Assembly (NCBI GenBank): GCA_958299035.1
Contig: CATQJL010000112.1
Location: forward strand, 68,045,117 to 68,109,116
Origin: Cylicocyclus nassatus
Taxonomy: Eukaryota > Nematoda > Chromadorea > Rhabditida > Strongylidae
Reading direction: 5' to 3'
DNA length: 64,000 nucleotides
Within the stretch, counting starts at the first letter, position 1. Each line of letters opens with the position of its first letter. The position numbers were made by a program, and so were the translations under genes. A model generated the notes under the pieces. That model did not search any database. It was not told the origin of the DNA and saw only the letters and a program-made list of their open reading frames with translations. This document shows, one piece after another, positions 11,299 through 23,654 of the stretch.

Positions 11299-12440
11299 CA
11301 GTAACCGCCAAAAAGTTGCGGACAGCCGCCTTCCTTTTCTCATCTCTCATTTTCGGATGGAAAACAAATGAAATATGATTGGATTGCATGAGGTGATAGA
11401 GCTCTTCAAGAGCAACAGTCCACACATTGCGCTTCCTGGAAAATGTGTATTCTAAAATTTTAAAAGTTTTCTTCTAAAACAAAGTCCGAAAATGGCCGCG
11501 TCACAATGTCGCGGACAATAATTCTTCGAACGCGAAAATTTTCCGTTAGATCTTCGGTTGGAGCAAAAACAGAAGCTTTCTTGACAGATAAGCATACTTA
11601 TCATGAAGCTAATCGAGGAAAATAATTAGATAGTGGTTACTTCCAAGAAAAAACCCAAGCTTGAGTTTTATTTTGCTTCTTTTCAAAAAATAACTTTCTA
11701 ATTACCCTTTTCAAGCCAAATTTCTACACATGGAAACTGTTTAAGACAACCTAATAAAGCTGTTCGCATAAGATGGATGCTCTTTGCCATCCTCTATACA
11801 TCGTGCTGGTGAGTTTCTTTGCTGAAAATGGCTCTTGACAGTGCGTGCACATGACCCCGTCTACACCTCACCACCGACTTGAACTGCTTTGCAGGCTTGT
11901 CTCGCAGCAGTCAGTTTACGAGCCTGCAGGTAGGCTTTCGAAAGACCGTAATTTTGGAGCAAAGAGCATCCATTTTATCTGAACAACTTTATTAGAATGT
12001 CTTGAACAGATTTCCATGTGAAAAAATTTGGCTTGAAAAAGGTAATTATAAGTTATTTTTTGAAAAAAAAGCAAAATAACTGCTTGGGTTTTTTCTTGGA
12101 AGTAACCACTATCTAATTGTTTTCCTCGATTAGCTTCATAATAAGTATGCTTATCTGTCAAGAAACTTTTGTTTTTGCTCCAAACGAGGACCTGAAGGAA
12201 AAGATTCGCGTTCGAAGAATTATTGTCCGCGACATTGTGACGTGGCCATTTTCGGCCTTTTTTAAAAAAAGACTTTTAAAATTTTGAAATACATATTTTC
12301 CAAGAAGCGCAATGTGTGGAATGTTGCTCTTAGAGAGCTCTATCACCTCATGCAATCCAATCATATTTCATTTGTTTTCCATCCGAAAATAGCGATGAAA
12401 AAAGGAAGGCGGCTTGTCCATAACTTTTTGACGGTCACTG
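11299..12440. mobile_element. Tc1-type foldback element
   Basis: The two ends are CAGTAACCGCCAAAAAGTT and the complement of CAGTGACCGTCAAAAAGTT, each flanked by TA, as expected for Tc1/mariner. The whole 1.14 kb is a long imperfect palindrome: 11299-11800 matches the complement of 11930-12440. No transposase reading frame is present, so it is non-autonomous. Confidence 0.85.
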
Positions 12441-12481
12441 TATATATAGTTGATGACAGTAGCTTGAGGCATGCTGTGGAC

Positions 12482-12853
12482 CAGTGGCGTACCGAGGGGA
12501 GGGGGCGGGGGGGGCGCGCGCCCCCCCCCCCCGAGAATGGGTCGCGAAATTTTTGAAAGTTACTTATATGGGTTATAAAAATGTGCAAGTGACTTGTTTA
12601 TTTTTGTAAATAATTAAAATAATTTTTAAAAATTTTTAAAAATTCAAATTAGCCTTGTAAAAAAAAATTTTTTCGGGGGCGTGGCTGACGCCACGCCCCC
12701 TTTTTCCAGATTTTAGGGGTCGGGGACCCGCAGAAGTTATGTGAAGCACCCCAAAAATTTTTTCGGAGTGCGTGGCTAACGCCACGCACCTTCTTTAGAA
12801 AAAAATTTTTGTCGCGCCCCCCCCCCCGAGCCGAAATCCTGGGTACGCCACTG
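12482..12853. mobile_element. Non-autonomous hAT element (MITE) with 8-bp target duplication
   Basis: A perfect 12-bp terminal inverted repeat, CAGTGGCGTACC...GGTACGCCACTG, is flanked on both sides by the 8-mer CTGTGGAC (12474-12481 and 12854-12861). TIR sequence and 8-bp duplication are hallmarks of hAT. The 372-bp interior holds C/G homopolymers and two copies of a GCGTGGCTRACGCCACGC hairpin, but no transposase. Confidence 0.93.
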
Positions 12854-13095
12854 CTGTGGACGTATTCCTCATTGCTACCTTGAGGTAAATTCTTCCTCCA
12901 GGTATTTTTATCACTCAAAACCCGTATTTATCAATGGACATTGAGGTAAATGCTCAAGGTTAAATCAACCTTGAAAATGATTTCATGTGAATGGATGATA
13001 CCTTGAGGCGAATTCTACCTCAAGGTAGCCTTATCAGCGATAAATTTGTTTTCATCAAACTTGATACCTTTACCTCAAGGTACATTCACAATAAA
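12854..13095. repeat. Cluster of ACCTTGAGGTA palindromic motifs
   Basis: The motif CTACCTTGAGGTA and its variants or complement recur about eight times in 240 bases. A second cluster lies at 14360-14450, and one further variant sits at 12455-12475, just before the hAT element. The copies point both ways. The pattern looks like subterminal protein-binding repeats of a transposon spanning roughly 12.4-14.5 kb, or a cis-regulatory array. I cannot tell which. Confidence 0.5.
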
Positions 13096-14349
13096 AACTC
13101 TAACCCTAGCAAAAAGCAAGCTTAGAAGTGATCCCTTCAGAAATTTACAAGGTTTTAGACATTTTTCACACGAACACTGCAGTGACTAAACTGAACCTAT
13201 TGCAGCAATTTTGTCTAATTTCGTTGAGATTAGCTAGGTTACAGACATGTAAAGAAAATGGTACTATAATTAATCCTATGGGTAAGTTGTGAGTGTTTTA
13301 TTATAGAACTCCTGTGAAACTGATGTACCAGAACCGAACCAGAGAGAGTCGAACACACCCTTTATTTGCTCCAACAGCATTTTGAGCATGATAGATCCAT
13401 CAAACAGTATTTTGAGCTTAGCACACTAAAACCGCAAGCTTAAAATTGTATAACTCAAAAACATTCGCCTTGCAAGCTCTGCATTCAAGAAAAGCCAGTG
13501 TTGACGTTCGTGTAACGCATTTCTCTGTGTTTTGTGCTCCTCAAATCCAACTAAAGTTAAATCACTCAGGAACACGTGGGCCAGCACTTCACTCTAAGAA
13601 TCCGAAAAAAGAGAAAGTTTACTAATTTAGCAAAAAAAATTCTAGCCTCTTGCTCTTTATTTACTTTGTTCATCCATTCAACTTCAACTCGCATAGTTAG
13701 ATGTTGCCTCTGATGTATAAATTTGTAATGCAAGCATCGGAGTCTTCACAAAGCGTTTCATCACAAAATTCCATTTCAAAATTCTAAACTGTCTTAATAA
13801 AGTCATATTTGTTTGGAAAGAATGTTGAGCAAATATATTTCACTAAACATCGCGCGTCCTTCTTACACTCAGAACGGCTTGAAAAAAAACGGCTGTTATC
13901 GTCTAAGGATTGTTTCAGGCAGCAGTCGATTGACTGCCGCTGCTGCAGTCCTTTGGCTGCAGCGAATACAGTATGAAACAACTCTAAGCTCATCAATAAA
14001 CTAGGCAAATCCCTAATTGTGACTGTCTGCGAAATCGCTTTTATGAAGCATGTCAAAAATGTGGAGAATGTTTGATGCCGAACGAGCAAACATTCTTCAG
14101 AGGTAGGCATCGCAGAAGAGAAATTTCTAGTAGATTCTATTTAGAAGCAGATAGTTTTCCGGATAGAGTCCTGAAAGCTAGAATTGTTGAATATGTGGAC
14201 CTTATCCTCTCCAATTCACCAAATGTAGCGCTTCAGACTCTAAAGACCTAAGTGTCCTTGCGTAAATATCATGCAGATATGAAGAAAAGCAATTCACCGA
14301 AAGTACGCCATGCCATTCTCTGAGAAAACGTCAGTGTTTATCATGCTGG
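13096..14349. other. Unassigned interior between two motif clusters
   Basis: Unique sequence with short open stretches on both strands (for example 13784-14110 minus and 14103-14252 plus). None shows a recognisable domain or paired splice sites. Confidence 0.4.
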
Positions 14350-14955
14350 CACAGGTAATTTTAACCTTGAGAGACAGATGTTGATCAATAGGAAATTATA
14401 CCTTGGGGCAAATTCTACTCTGAGGTAGATTCTCAAGGTAACTTATATTGCAGTAGGGTTATTCTAATCTCACCATTACAGCAAAAGCAGCTAAAAAAGT
14501 ACGTGTCAAAAACTTATATATTCTTTAATTCTCAGACCCTGGAAGCTCACGAGCGACGAGTTTTCAGTAAATGAAGAACTTTGGGGCAGCCGTAATGCCA
14601 CCTACACGCGCCCTTTGATGCAGTAACACTAGAATACTCTAAGCGAGCAGAGATCCTCAATTTAATTCGGCCGGAGACCCTAAGTTTACTGCAACCGCCT
14701 ATTCCTCGGGGAACGTCCGGAAGGCGACAAATGACCTAGAACAGGCGCAGCTAGTGGCCACGCCCTGCCCGAGTTTCCCGTTGTTAAGATGCTTTGGATA
14801 TTTGGATTGGGGCGTTTTTGTATAAATTGCGCATGGCTCTTCAATCTCTGACTTCGTCGTTTCTTCTCATGTGGTTATTTTTAACGAGTTTGTTTCGTGT
14901 ATGTATGTCATTGCTCACTGTGGTGATTTCATGATTTGCTTTCTTTTGTATTATA

Positions 14956-15505
14956 TTAGGTCGTTCCGAAAGTGATGTCGCTTTTTTCAAACGTATGCCA
15001 CATCTCGTGGAACAAAGGTGTGTAGGAGATTTTGGTAGCATTTGATGCAGCATTTTATTCTCTTTTTTAAGGTTATGAAGATGTTGCAATACGGTCAATG
15101 AGCTTCCAGAAAAAAGTCAAAATCTGGGACCTATGCTATTTGAGATGGCCAAGTTTCACAATTTTTCTAAAATTTTATAACGAACCTCAAAAGAAGTCCA
15201 AGTGATGGATGGATAGAGCAAACCCTGCAGGAAACAGCACAACTTTTTTCTACTTTCCAGAGCTCGTTATAATTTTTGTACAGATTTTTTGATGGAACCA
15301 CCGAATTTTAGCTGGCTCGTCTCAGACAAAAGTGCATCAAACGCCAGCAAGTCTCCGGATTTTGAAAGTTACAAAGATGGATTATGGTTTGGCAACAATT
15401 TTACAAACCAAACGAGCATTCACCGCTTCGGTTTAGCAACTTTCGAAAATTTCGGGTACACCTTGGGGTGCCTTGGAAAAGTTGAATTATGATGATTTTA
15501 TCTCT
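14956..15505. mobile_element. Truncated mariner-type MITE (TTAGGTCGTTCCGAAAGT terminus)
   Basis: The left end, after TA, matches the terminus of the complete element at 49492-50506, including the downstream CTTTTTTCAAACG segment. The interior end near 15505 corresponds to a rearranged inner part of that element. The right half and its terminus are missing. Confidence 0.7.
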
Positions 15506-17528
15506 AGTAGATATCTGCGTTCTTGAGTGATGTGATACTTTTGTATTTTTCATATTAGATAATAGTTAATTATACCACACCTACTTATACTATACCTATT
15601 TTTATGTGTTGATTAGTTCTTGTGCAGACCTCGTCCAAATTGATTATGTCGAACGGATAGAATGTGAATAGAATTCCACTCAACAACAGTACTGTTAGCC
15701 AGTTATATCAAGTAAAGGTGAGCTATTATTCTTTTGCATTCTTTTTTACAATTCGACTTTTCTGCAGGCTAAACATAGAAGAAGATTTGGAGCACTTCGA
15801 GCAAGGACGCATTCTGCGGTGGGATCCCGATTTCGAGATTATTCGAGCACTTCTTTTTTTATTCAAGCTGTCGCTTGCAATACGCTGCAATGTGCAAATG
15901 ATAACAACATTCTTTTTCCTTATTGTTAGCATTGCTGCCTTTTTTTTCGTTGAGAATAAAGGATTAACGTTCAAACTGTAGGACAGAACAGCGCAGAGAA
16001 GCATGAGAAGGTGTTTGAAGAGTTGGTATTATATTATAAACAGAAAGATAAATCAATATTGTTATACTACAAAAAGAGTTTGTATCTCTTCCACCGAAAG
16101 AGAGCTGATTTGCAACATTATGATCGTTTTGATTTATCTTGTCTGTTTGAACAATACCACACTCTGCCTTTGTCATGTCCTGATTACCGTTCATGACAAG
16201 CTCAGTCATTGCGATGTATGATCTATGACTGAATGTGACAAATCGACTTCCGTGAATTGAAGGAATGAAGATTCGTGAATCAAAGGAATGAAGATCACGG
16301 AAAAACTGCACTCCTAGATCAAAAGAATGCGCTTTCGAAGAAATTGACCTGCTTATAACCCGTCTTTTGGATGGTGAATTGCGATAATGCTCTCTCATTT
16401 GTTCCAAACCTATAATAATGTGTTTCGTAGGTCTGTAATGCTTGATCTTTTAATCTTGAATTGAGGAAACCAAATGTTGCACTACCAAACTTATGGACAA
16501 TTACCAACAAGGAGATAAACAGGTTTCAAGTGACACATTTACTCCGTACACTGCTTAGCCCATATACCAGTTGTTTGACAATACGCGATAAGGGAAATCA
16601 ATGGGAAGTCTGAAGAATGCTGCAACCATTACTGCGCCAGCGTGTGTGCCGAAAGAGCGTCAGTCCCTGGCCTGATTGACCTCGCGCTCGGTCACAAGCG
16701 CTTATGAGGGGCGTGGCCTCCATGCGCTCGCTCTAACTGGGTTTTGTCGCCTTCCGGACTACACCCCTATTCCTCGGCTAGTTAGCCCGCAGAAAGTGTG
16801 GAAACCGCCCGCAGTAGTAATTAAGGGCTACGGCTCGTCCACTCCCAGTGTCTGAGACGGCACATTGGCAAAAATAGGCAAAAATAGGCACTAAACTATG
16901 CAGAACATTGCAGACGCATAGCGGTGGAAGACTATAAGTCGCTGAATGTGGAAGGGTCCGTTTCTTGCAGGAACGTAACTCCGTAGTGGGGACCGCCCCT
17001 CCTCGTCGACGTAGTCCTCTACCCATCGCATAAGGTCTTGACATGTGGAAGTTGACTCTGGGTATAGTTCGTCTCAATGGTTCAGACAAACGGTGGCTCA
17101 ATCGCGTGTTCGCAACAGTCGCGGTCTGTGCTGTATGCGCGCTGCACGCGCGCGCCGGAGAGATCGCAGAAAATGAGAAATGACAAGCAATCGTGACAGA
17201 TCACTGCAGCAAACCGCAGACCTGACGTTAGATAATGGCAGTGCGGACGCAATGATTTGCAAACTTTTTGCAAGTATGGCACTACCGTGGCTAATTTGGC
17301 ATCCCAGCAGATACTTTCAATATTACACGAAAAATACTTGTCATGCAAAGATTATTTTCACGGATACTGTTCAGTAGTGAAACTTTTTCTAACATGTCGC
17401 TTTTACAATATTCTGCTCACCTTCGAAACATAATTCATGTACAAAAATTGAAAAACCTTGCGAATTTTATTTCAAAAGTTTGCATGCGGAGCAGTAGGCA
17501 GGCCGTTAAATGAGTTCGTAGAGTTTTT
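15506..17528. other. Non-coding spacer
   Basis: No supported gene. A GC-richer patch at 16635-16790 shares an inverted TTTGTCGCCTTCCGGAC segment with 14720-14740, and both lie near CCTATTCCTCGG, suggesting an old dispersed repeat. About 17300-17460 resembles 63190-63350 and is another dispersed repeat. Confidence 0.4.
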
Positions 17529-17906
17529 AAAGGCACCGCCCACCCAAAATTTCGACCTCAGTGTTTTTGAAATCCCAGAGCCTTCTCATATCCCTGTTTC
17601 CAAACATCAAGTCGGAAATCAGCGAAAACCACGAAAAACCCCGTTTTCAGAACCACAGAGCGATTTTTTGAAACGGCGATTGGTTGGGGGCGTACGGATG
17701 GGCGGGACGAACGTCATGCCCACTCAAAGGGGGGGGGGGGGGGAAGGAGCCAACGTGGCGAATCTGTCATCCAAGCGATTTTTGAATCAATTCTCGCTTC
17801 GGAAGTAACCTTTGTCAGCGCGAGTTGGGTAAGTATACAAATGGAGGCCCCACTATTCTTAGGTAGCAAAATCTCATCGACCCCATTTTGGGTGGACGGT
17901 GTCTTT
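17529..17906. mobile_element. MITE with AAAGGCACCGYCCAC termini
   Basis: The ends are AAAGGCACCGCCCACCCAAAAT and the complement of AAAGACACCGTCCACCCAAAAT. The 378-bp body contains a run of G. A relative lies at 56535-56906. No clear target duplication is visible, so the superfamily is unassigned. Confidence 0.7.
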
Positions 17907-18342
17907 ACATCACTGAAATGACAAAGTTGTCACAGAGGCCGTCAATGTAAATTCCGTTGTCGGGCGCAACTTTGTGCCACCTTTCCGTCAGGTTTTCAGT
18001 CCTGTTCTTCCAAAATTTCGTTGGCTTAGCCGTTTAGCCAAGCCTGGCATCGTCTTCAGAATCAAAGCAAATGCCGTTCATATAATTTGCGGTAAAGTGA
18101 AACAAATGGTAGATAATCTGCTAAAGCGAGATCAGAGGAGTATATTGGATGATAATGTACCTTTCAGCGCCAAAGCAGATCAACTTTTGTTGGGAATAAT
18201 AAGTTTATTTTGAAAACCCGTTCAACTTTTTTTCGATGATTTACTTATCTTACCGAATCAAACGCTTCTTCAAAAAATGAGAAAAAGGATGAAGACTACA
18301 CGACTAGAAGCCACCTGGTATTTAAAAAATGGCTGCATAGAA

Positions 18343-18465
18343 TCACTGATGGTATTCAAAGTATACATGATTCATAACATGCGAAGACTGGGTGCCGATA
18401 CGTCCGGTCGAGATAGTTCGTGCATGAGAGAGACAGCAGATGGTTAGAAAGGCGAAAAAGCGCAT
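18343..18465 (-). CDS. Putative 40-residue secreted peptide, copy 1
   Basis: An ATG at 18465 opens a 40-codon frame ending in TGA at 18343. The start MRFFAFLTICCLSHARTIS has the profile of a signal peptide (Arg, then a hydrophobic core, then small and polar residues). A TATA-like CATATATA lies about 50 bases upstream and an AATAAA poly(A) signal about 140 bases downstream (minus strand, near 18205). The second copy of the duplicated segment has an ORF of identical length and stop position (26631-26753) with nine amino-acid differences. The mature peptide would be only about 20 residues and matches nothing I know. Small size makes a chance ORF possible. Parallel retention in both copies is the main support. 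Confidence 0.4.
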   Translation of the reverse strand: MRFFAFLTICCLSHARTISTGRIGTQSSHVMNHVYFEYHQ

Positions 18466-19837
18466 CAAAGAGACGTCGATAAGTCTGCAGTCTTCGGTGC
18501 TGTGATTTGCCTATATATGTAAAGTGCTCCACATGAAGTGTCACGTTAGGAAAATCTTCATAACTTGGCAAGGAGTGAATGAAATCAAAAGTTCTTGTCT
18601 TTATCTCAAAGACAAAAACTTCTGTATAAGATCTTTCAAATCAGTTTCAAGATGAACCCTTGTGGCTTTGGTAAAAGCACTTATTCTCTAATCTCTTCCC
18701 CAAATGCGTGCAATGCTTCCTACAGAAATATTTACAGCTCTCATCAGTTCTTTTAACAAATCAAGTGAATTAGCTCTTGCTTTCTTGCTCGAGCATGTTT
18801 TTGGCTGGTAAACCAGTGCGAGAATCTGTGGGGTTAATACTAGGCGAGTTACAAGACGAAACGTCGTTTGTTGCAATGCCTGAATCGACTACACACCACT
18901 GCAAAATCTTTTTTCTCGCTGACTAGTGCTGCCTGGTCCTGCTCAAAAATCCACATGGCGTCCTGAATTTTTCTTTTGGCCTAAGAATATACCCTATAAG
19001 GCTATAGCCCTTCAAAATCCGTTTCCGATACATTTTTCAAAATCTAGAAAATCCGCGATTTGCGTTTTCTAAAAGGCAGCATTTGAGATTGAAGCTAGAT
19101 CAAATCTAACTATCAGGTTGCTAATATAATTTCGGTTGGTTTTCGGCTCCTACAAATAATGCTACAGACGATTTTTTGCCCCGTACCTAATATCTTTGAA
19201 AAGAGCACTTCAAGGAAAACTGAATCTTGGAAGTTGTTTGAACAGAAACTATTTTCCAACGAAAAACCGCGAAAGAATGAGAAAACCCGAATTTCTCAGG
19301 TGCGCAAATATTGGGTTGTCCTGAAAGTTTTGTCCGTTTTTTCAAACCCCTATAAGACCACGCACAATAAAAACCTGAATGACTTTCAACATGCATTCGA
19401 TGCAACTTTTCCTTCTCTTTCTTATGGTTTTATTTCCTAGCCATATTTATGTATGCTTTTTTCTATAATTGCCACAATTCTTCACCCGTCATTTTTATTT
19501 ACTAAAAGTTCGGCTAATTTTCTAAATTTCAATCGAAAGTTCTGAAAATGTTAAATATGGCGCAAATAGAGTAATTTTTGTAATACATGCCTATATTTTT
19601 AGATTCTTCTAACCTGCTGTTTATAGCTCTAAAAAATTATTTTTAGAGTTCTCGATTTTTGCGAAGTCATGAAACACGCAACTGCCGCAAAAATTCCGCA
19701 ATTAGAAACTTGATTGATAATGAGCATTATTTATGCAACATAATCAAGTTTAGTTTGCTTTAAAAAATCAGCTTTTCGGAATTTTCGGTAATTTTACGTG
19801 GTAGACGTAATCAAAAAGCCGCAATTTTCCCCAAATA

Positions 19838-21242
19838 TTAGGTTGTAACAGAATTAATGCAGGTTTTGAATTCCAACCGCAATAAGTCATACACTTCTCA
19901 TTTCTAAGTGGGTTGCAAAATACCATTCGATAGAGCAAAACAATCTCTACAAGGTGGCAATCCTGCTTTAGCAACAACTCTGATCCACCACGAGTTTCGA
20001 GCCAAAAACTAATAAGATTCAACTGTCCAAAAAATTGAGAAAAATCGTAACTCACAAGGGAATGGTCAGAAATCGAAGTGGCCATTCCAGACAAGCTGCA
20101 TACCGTTAGATGCAGCATGAAGCGCTGACTCTGAATCTGTCTTCTTTATCTGCTTATCACTTTTTTGGACGAAGTTATAAGCCATTAAATACCATTATTT
20201 TGCTTAGAAATTATGCGTGAAATTGAAAATTTAGCCGTACAGAGCCTCGCTCGCCTCAATGCTGGACCAAAACATGCAGCTAGCTTACTTAAAATTTTTG
20301 AAGCCAGAAGCCGAGCTAAAATTGCAACAATGTGCTCAATTTCGCTGATTTTATGTATAATTTTTTCACAATAAAACCGCTTGTAGCTTCGTCCACAGAA
20401 GCGAAAAGCAGATAAGGAAGACAGATTCGAAGTCAGCGTTTTATACTGCATCGAATGATATACAGCTTGTTTGGTTTGGTCACTTCGACTTCTGACCATT
20501 CCCTTGTCAGTTCTTAAAAAACCTACAAAAATTCTAACTTGCTCACGTAAACACTATTCACATAAAACATCTATACACGCCTTTGCCGTGTTTTTTTTCT
20601 CTGTTAGAAATCAAGAAAACGGAAATTTTCGTGCGTTTGCCAAAGTGATGCTGTGCCGTTACCACATAAGTAGTTGTATACTACAAAGCTGTAGAAGTAT
20701 AAACGTAAATTTTCAGCTCTCTACATTCTTAGTTCTCGAGAAATTTGAATTTTAGCTTGGACCACATGGCTAGCGAAAACTGTATTCGATATTTTCCGAG
20801 AACTAAAGCTTGTAAAGAGCTGGAAACTCACGTTTATACTTCTACAGGTTTGTAGTATACAACTACTTATGTGGGAACGGCACAGCATCACTTTGGCAAA
20901 CGCACGAAAATTTCCGTTTTCTTGATTTCTAACAGAGAAAAAAATACGGCAAAGGCGTGTATAGATGTTTTATGTGAATAGTGTTTACGTGAGCAAGTTA
21001 GAATTTTTGTAGGTTTTTTATGAACTGAGTTACGATTTTTCTCAATTTTTCGGATAGTTGAATCTTTTTAGTTTTTGGCTCGAAACTCGTGGTGGATCAG
21101 AGTTGTTGCTAAAGCAGGATTGCCACCTTGTAGAGATTGTTTTGCTCTATCCAATGTTATTTTGCAACCCACTTAGAAATGAGAAATGTATGACTTATTG
21201 CGGTTGGAATTCAAAACCTGCATTAATTCTGTTACGACCTAA
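19838..21242. mobile_element. Foldback mariner-type MITE (middle shell)
   Basis: TTAGGTTG termini sit at TA with inverted subterminal sequence (GCAATAAGTCATACACTTCT and its complement). The arms fold back around 20760, and 20510-20755 mirrors 20765-21020. Relatives are at 24302-25246 and 60339-61720. No transposase is present. Confidence 0.85.
20055..20506. mobile_element. CAAGGG-terminus MITE, TCA duplication (inner shell)
   Basis: The ends CAAGGGAATGGTCAGAA and its complement are flanked by TCA on both sides (20052-20054 and 20507-20509). The undisturbed sequence TAACTCAGTTC, seen in the opposite arm of the host foldback (about 21030), has TCA once. A 3-bp TNA duplication suggests a PIF/Harbinger-type transposase in trans. 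Confidence 0.85.
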
Positions 21243-23654
21243 TAAATAATTGTTTAGAACTTGATAAAGGTGGCCCATGTAATATAAAGTAAGTTTAATG
21301 TAGCCGAAGATTTGCTCTACATAACAATTATTAGCGATCTTTGAAAATAGCAGGAGAAAAATTTTTTAAATTCAGGAAATGTTTGACGTTACTGTTGAGC
21401 TGCTCAGAAAACCATGGCGATGAACATCGCAAACACAGGGTAGATCAGAAAGCAAATTTAGCAGTAAGAAAGAGGATAAAAATTTAAAACAAATTTTGCT
21501 TAGAACGTCTATGGTATTCTGCAGGTTCTATGAACGTCCTTATCGTCCCAACTATGAAAACAGTGCAATCCCGATTTTCTCGGCAGGGCACAGCATGCCC
21601 TGCCGCTCTCGAACTTACACGAGCAGGCCAATCTTACACGCATCTGGACGAGTTGGCAATTTCCTTTTCACCATTGGAGGCTGCCCGCCGCAACGCTATA
21701 ACCATTGGGTCCTGCCACGATTTAGCGACATTGGCCTTGCTCCACTCGTCCATTATCAAAGGGAAGGGCTTCAAAAAACGCTTATTTTCGCCGTTTTCAA
21801 ACTTCAAAAGTGGATTTTCGGGACCAGTGTAATGAAAAACCCCAGGTAAGCGCAAATTTGACTAGGTTGAGATTTGCCGAGTCACTGCCTTTAAAAGCTG
21901 CAGAATTGAGCGTTTAGATATTATCCATATTGAGGCATGACTCTATGTACCTAACTGATGATTGAGAATCTTGAATATTTGATAAGTGCGGAAGAAACTT
22001 TGAACTACTTCCTTACTTCCTTACTTCCTTACCATGGATAAAAAACAACTAGGAAAATTTTTGTGGAGAATTTCACGCCGAAACAAAATTATTTTTTAGC
22101 CAACCTAATAAGAATCGAACCCAGGAATGGCCACAATGAGACAAAAAGATATGGAAAAGATTGCTATCACCAAAACATGGCACGAAATAGACCAAAAACG
22201 AATTTTCTGCGACACTTTCAAATTTTAGGTGGACCACATTGAACTATGTAATAAGTTCAAATATTCCATTCTCTAGATTTTAATATTACATCCTCATAGA
22301 TTTTTATCCTAATAAACCTGAAAACAACAAGCAAACGACACCTTCTCGAGTCCTGCTTCATTCGATATGCGATATAGAAAAGATCCGGCGAGAACCTTGG
22401 AAGAAGCGCCGCCAAAAACAATGCGCGCATCGTAAAAAATTTTCTGAAGAAAATAAACATCTACAGAAGCTAGAAGCGATTACCAATTAGCGGTTGGAGT
22501 ATTGTGAATATAATTCTCTTGCCTATCATATAAAGACAAAATCGCAATTTTATTCAGTCTTTGCAAGGCTACGAATATCGTCTGCATGTAGAGTGTGGAC
22601 TTCCTGTGGACCACCCTGTACGTAAAATTACATACCTATTAGGTTTGTGTAAAAGCTCTTCCTTTTTCCAAACGCCTTCGAATCTCGTAGAGTGAAGATA
22701 AGCAAACATTCAGAACAAATTTTAGTTTAGAATTTCTTCCTCTTTCCATTCGTTATGTTTCCGACGCAGCTTACGATGATTACGGAGAAAATTGCCGAAG
22801 ATTGCGACCCTTCATTTTCAAAATGTCCATTATTCGCAAATTGTTTGGGCTTATTTAGGCTCTGACAGTGTTCTGACAACGCCCCGATAGCGCAACTTTT
22901 GCAGCTTAATATGTTTCTCTAGCATGCCTTCTAGAAACTTAGTGAACAATTTTCCAAATGCAGCAAATTCTCAAAAAAAAGCACAACATATAATTGCACC
23001 AAACATCGCAAAATTTTCAGAATTTAAGATTTTAAAACGATCGAGATTTTGATTGTTATTTTTATAACTTCAAACATTGAATTAGAGTTTACTGCTTCAA
23101 AATGTAGATTGGGAAATAGAGGATACAATAGTGCTCAGCCGTAATTGACAAATACTGCGATTTTGTATGCAAAAATGGTATGTATCGCGACGAAATGATG
23201 ACTGTTATAAGAATGGAAGAAATTGCACTGAATGCTACCTGAACTGTGTAACATTTTATGTTTGACAAGGCTAGATTAGAGCGATCAGGAAATTTGGACA
23301 CTTCAAAATTTATATCTCAATGGTTCTAGAACGCATTAATCTGCAGAAAGATTGCTTTATCACTTGGCTTTCAAAGCACATTTGAAAGTTTTAAATGAGT
23401 ATTCCGAAAATAGCTTAAATCAGGCGTGGTACAAATGGTGGTTCGTAAGCTTTGGAAGTTATCTCAGCGCTCGTTAGCAGATTGCAACGAGAACGTAGCT
23501 GCCGAAAAGAGGAAGTTTTGCATGATATGATGCTTGGAAAATAATATTGATGTAAGTAAACGGGATTTGAGGTCGGCGCAAAGAAAGGAAAGAACATTTG
23601 CACCGACTTCATAAATCTTGCCAGCTAAATTTTTGATATGATAAATTTATGTAT

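Larger units (their letters stand above)
19113..22108. mobile_element. Mariner-type element inserted in the duplicated segment (outer shell of a nest)
   Basis: The ends (TATCAGGTTGCTAATATAAT and the complement of TATTAGGTTGGCTAAAAAAT) lie at TA. Copy 2 of the duplicated segment at about 27410 lacks the whole 3 kb, so it shows the uninserted site. The interior holds no recognisable transposase. It contains the foldback at 19838-21242, and a GC-richer open stretch at 21530-21850 of unknown meaning. Confidence 0.7.

Noticed and set aside
13784..14110. 108-codon ORF on the minus strand, considered as a transposase fragment
   Set aside because: No DDE/D or DNA-binding motif could be recognised.
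16003..16407. 147-codon minus-strand ORF
   Set aside because: Low-complexity composition, overlapping open frames on the other strand, no domain.
17700..17760. G homopolymer with a neighbouring ORF
   Set aside because: Part of a MITE; the poly-G run creates the apparent Gly stretch.
21496..21855. Overlapping ORFs of 100-117 codons in a GC-richer patch
   Set aside because: Open on both strands and in several frames; no recognisable product, inside a transposon.
22095..22130. Complement reads GGGTTCGATTC, a tRNA B-box-like string
   Set aside because: No A-box or cloverleaf nearby; the same position in copy 2 has diverged.
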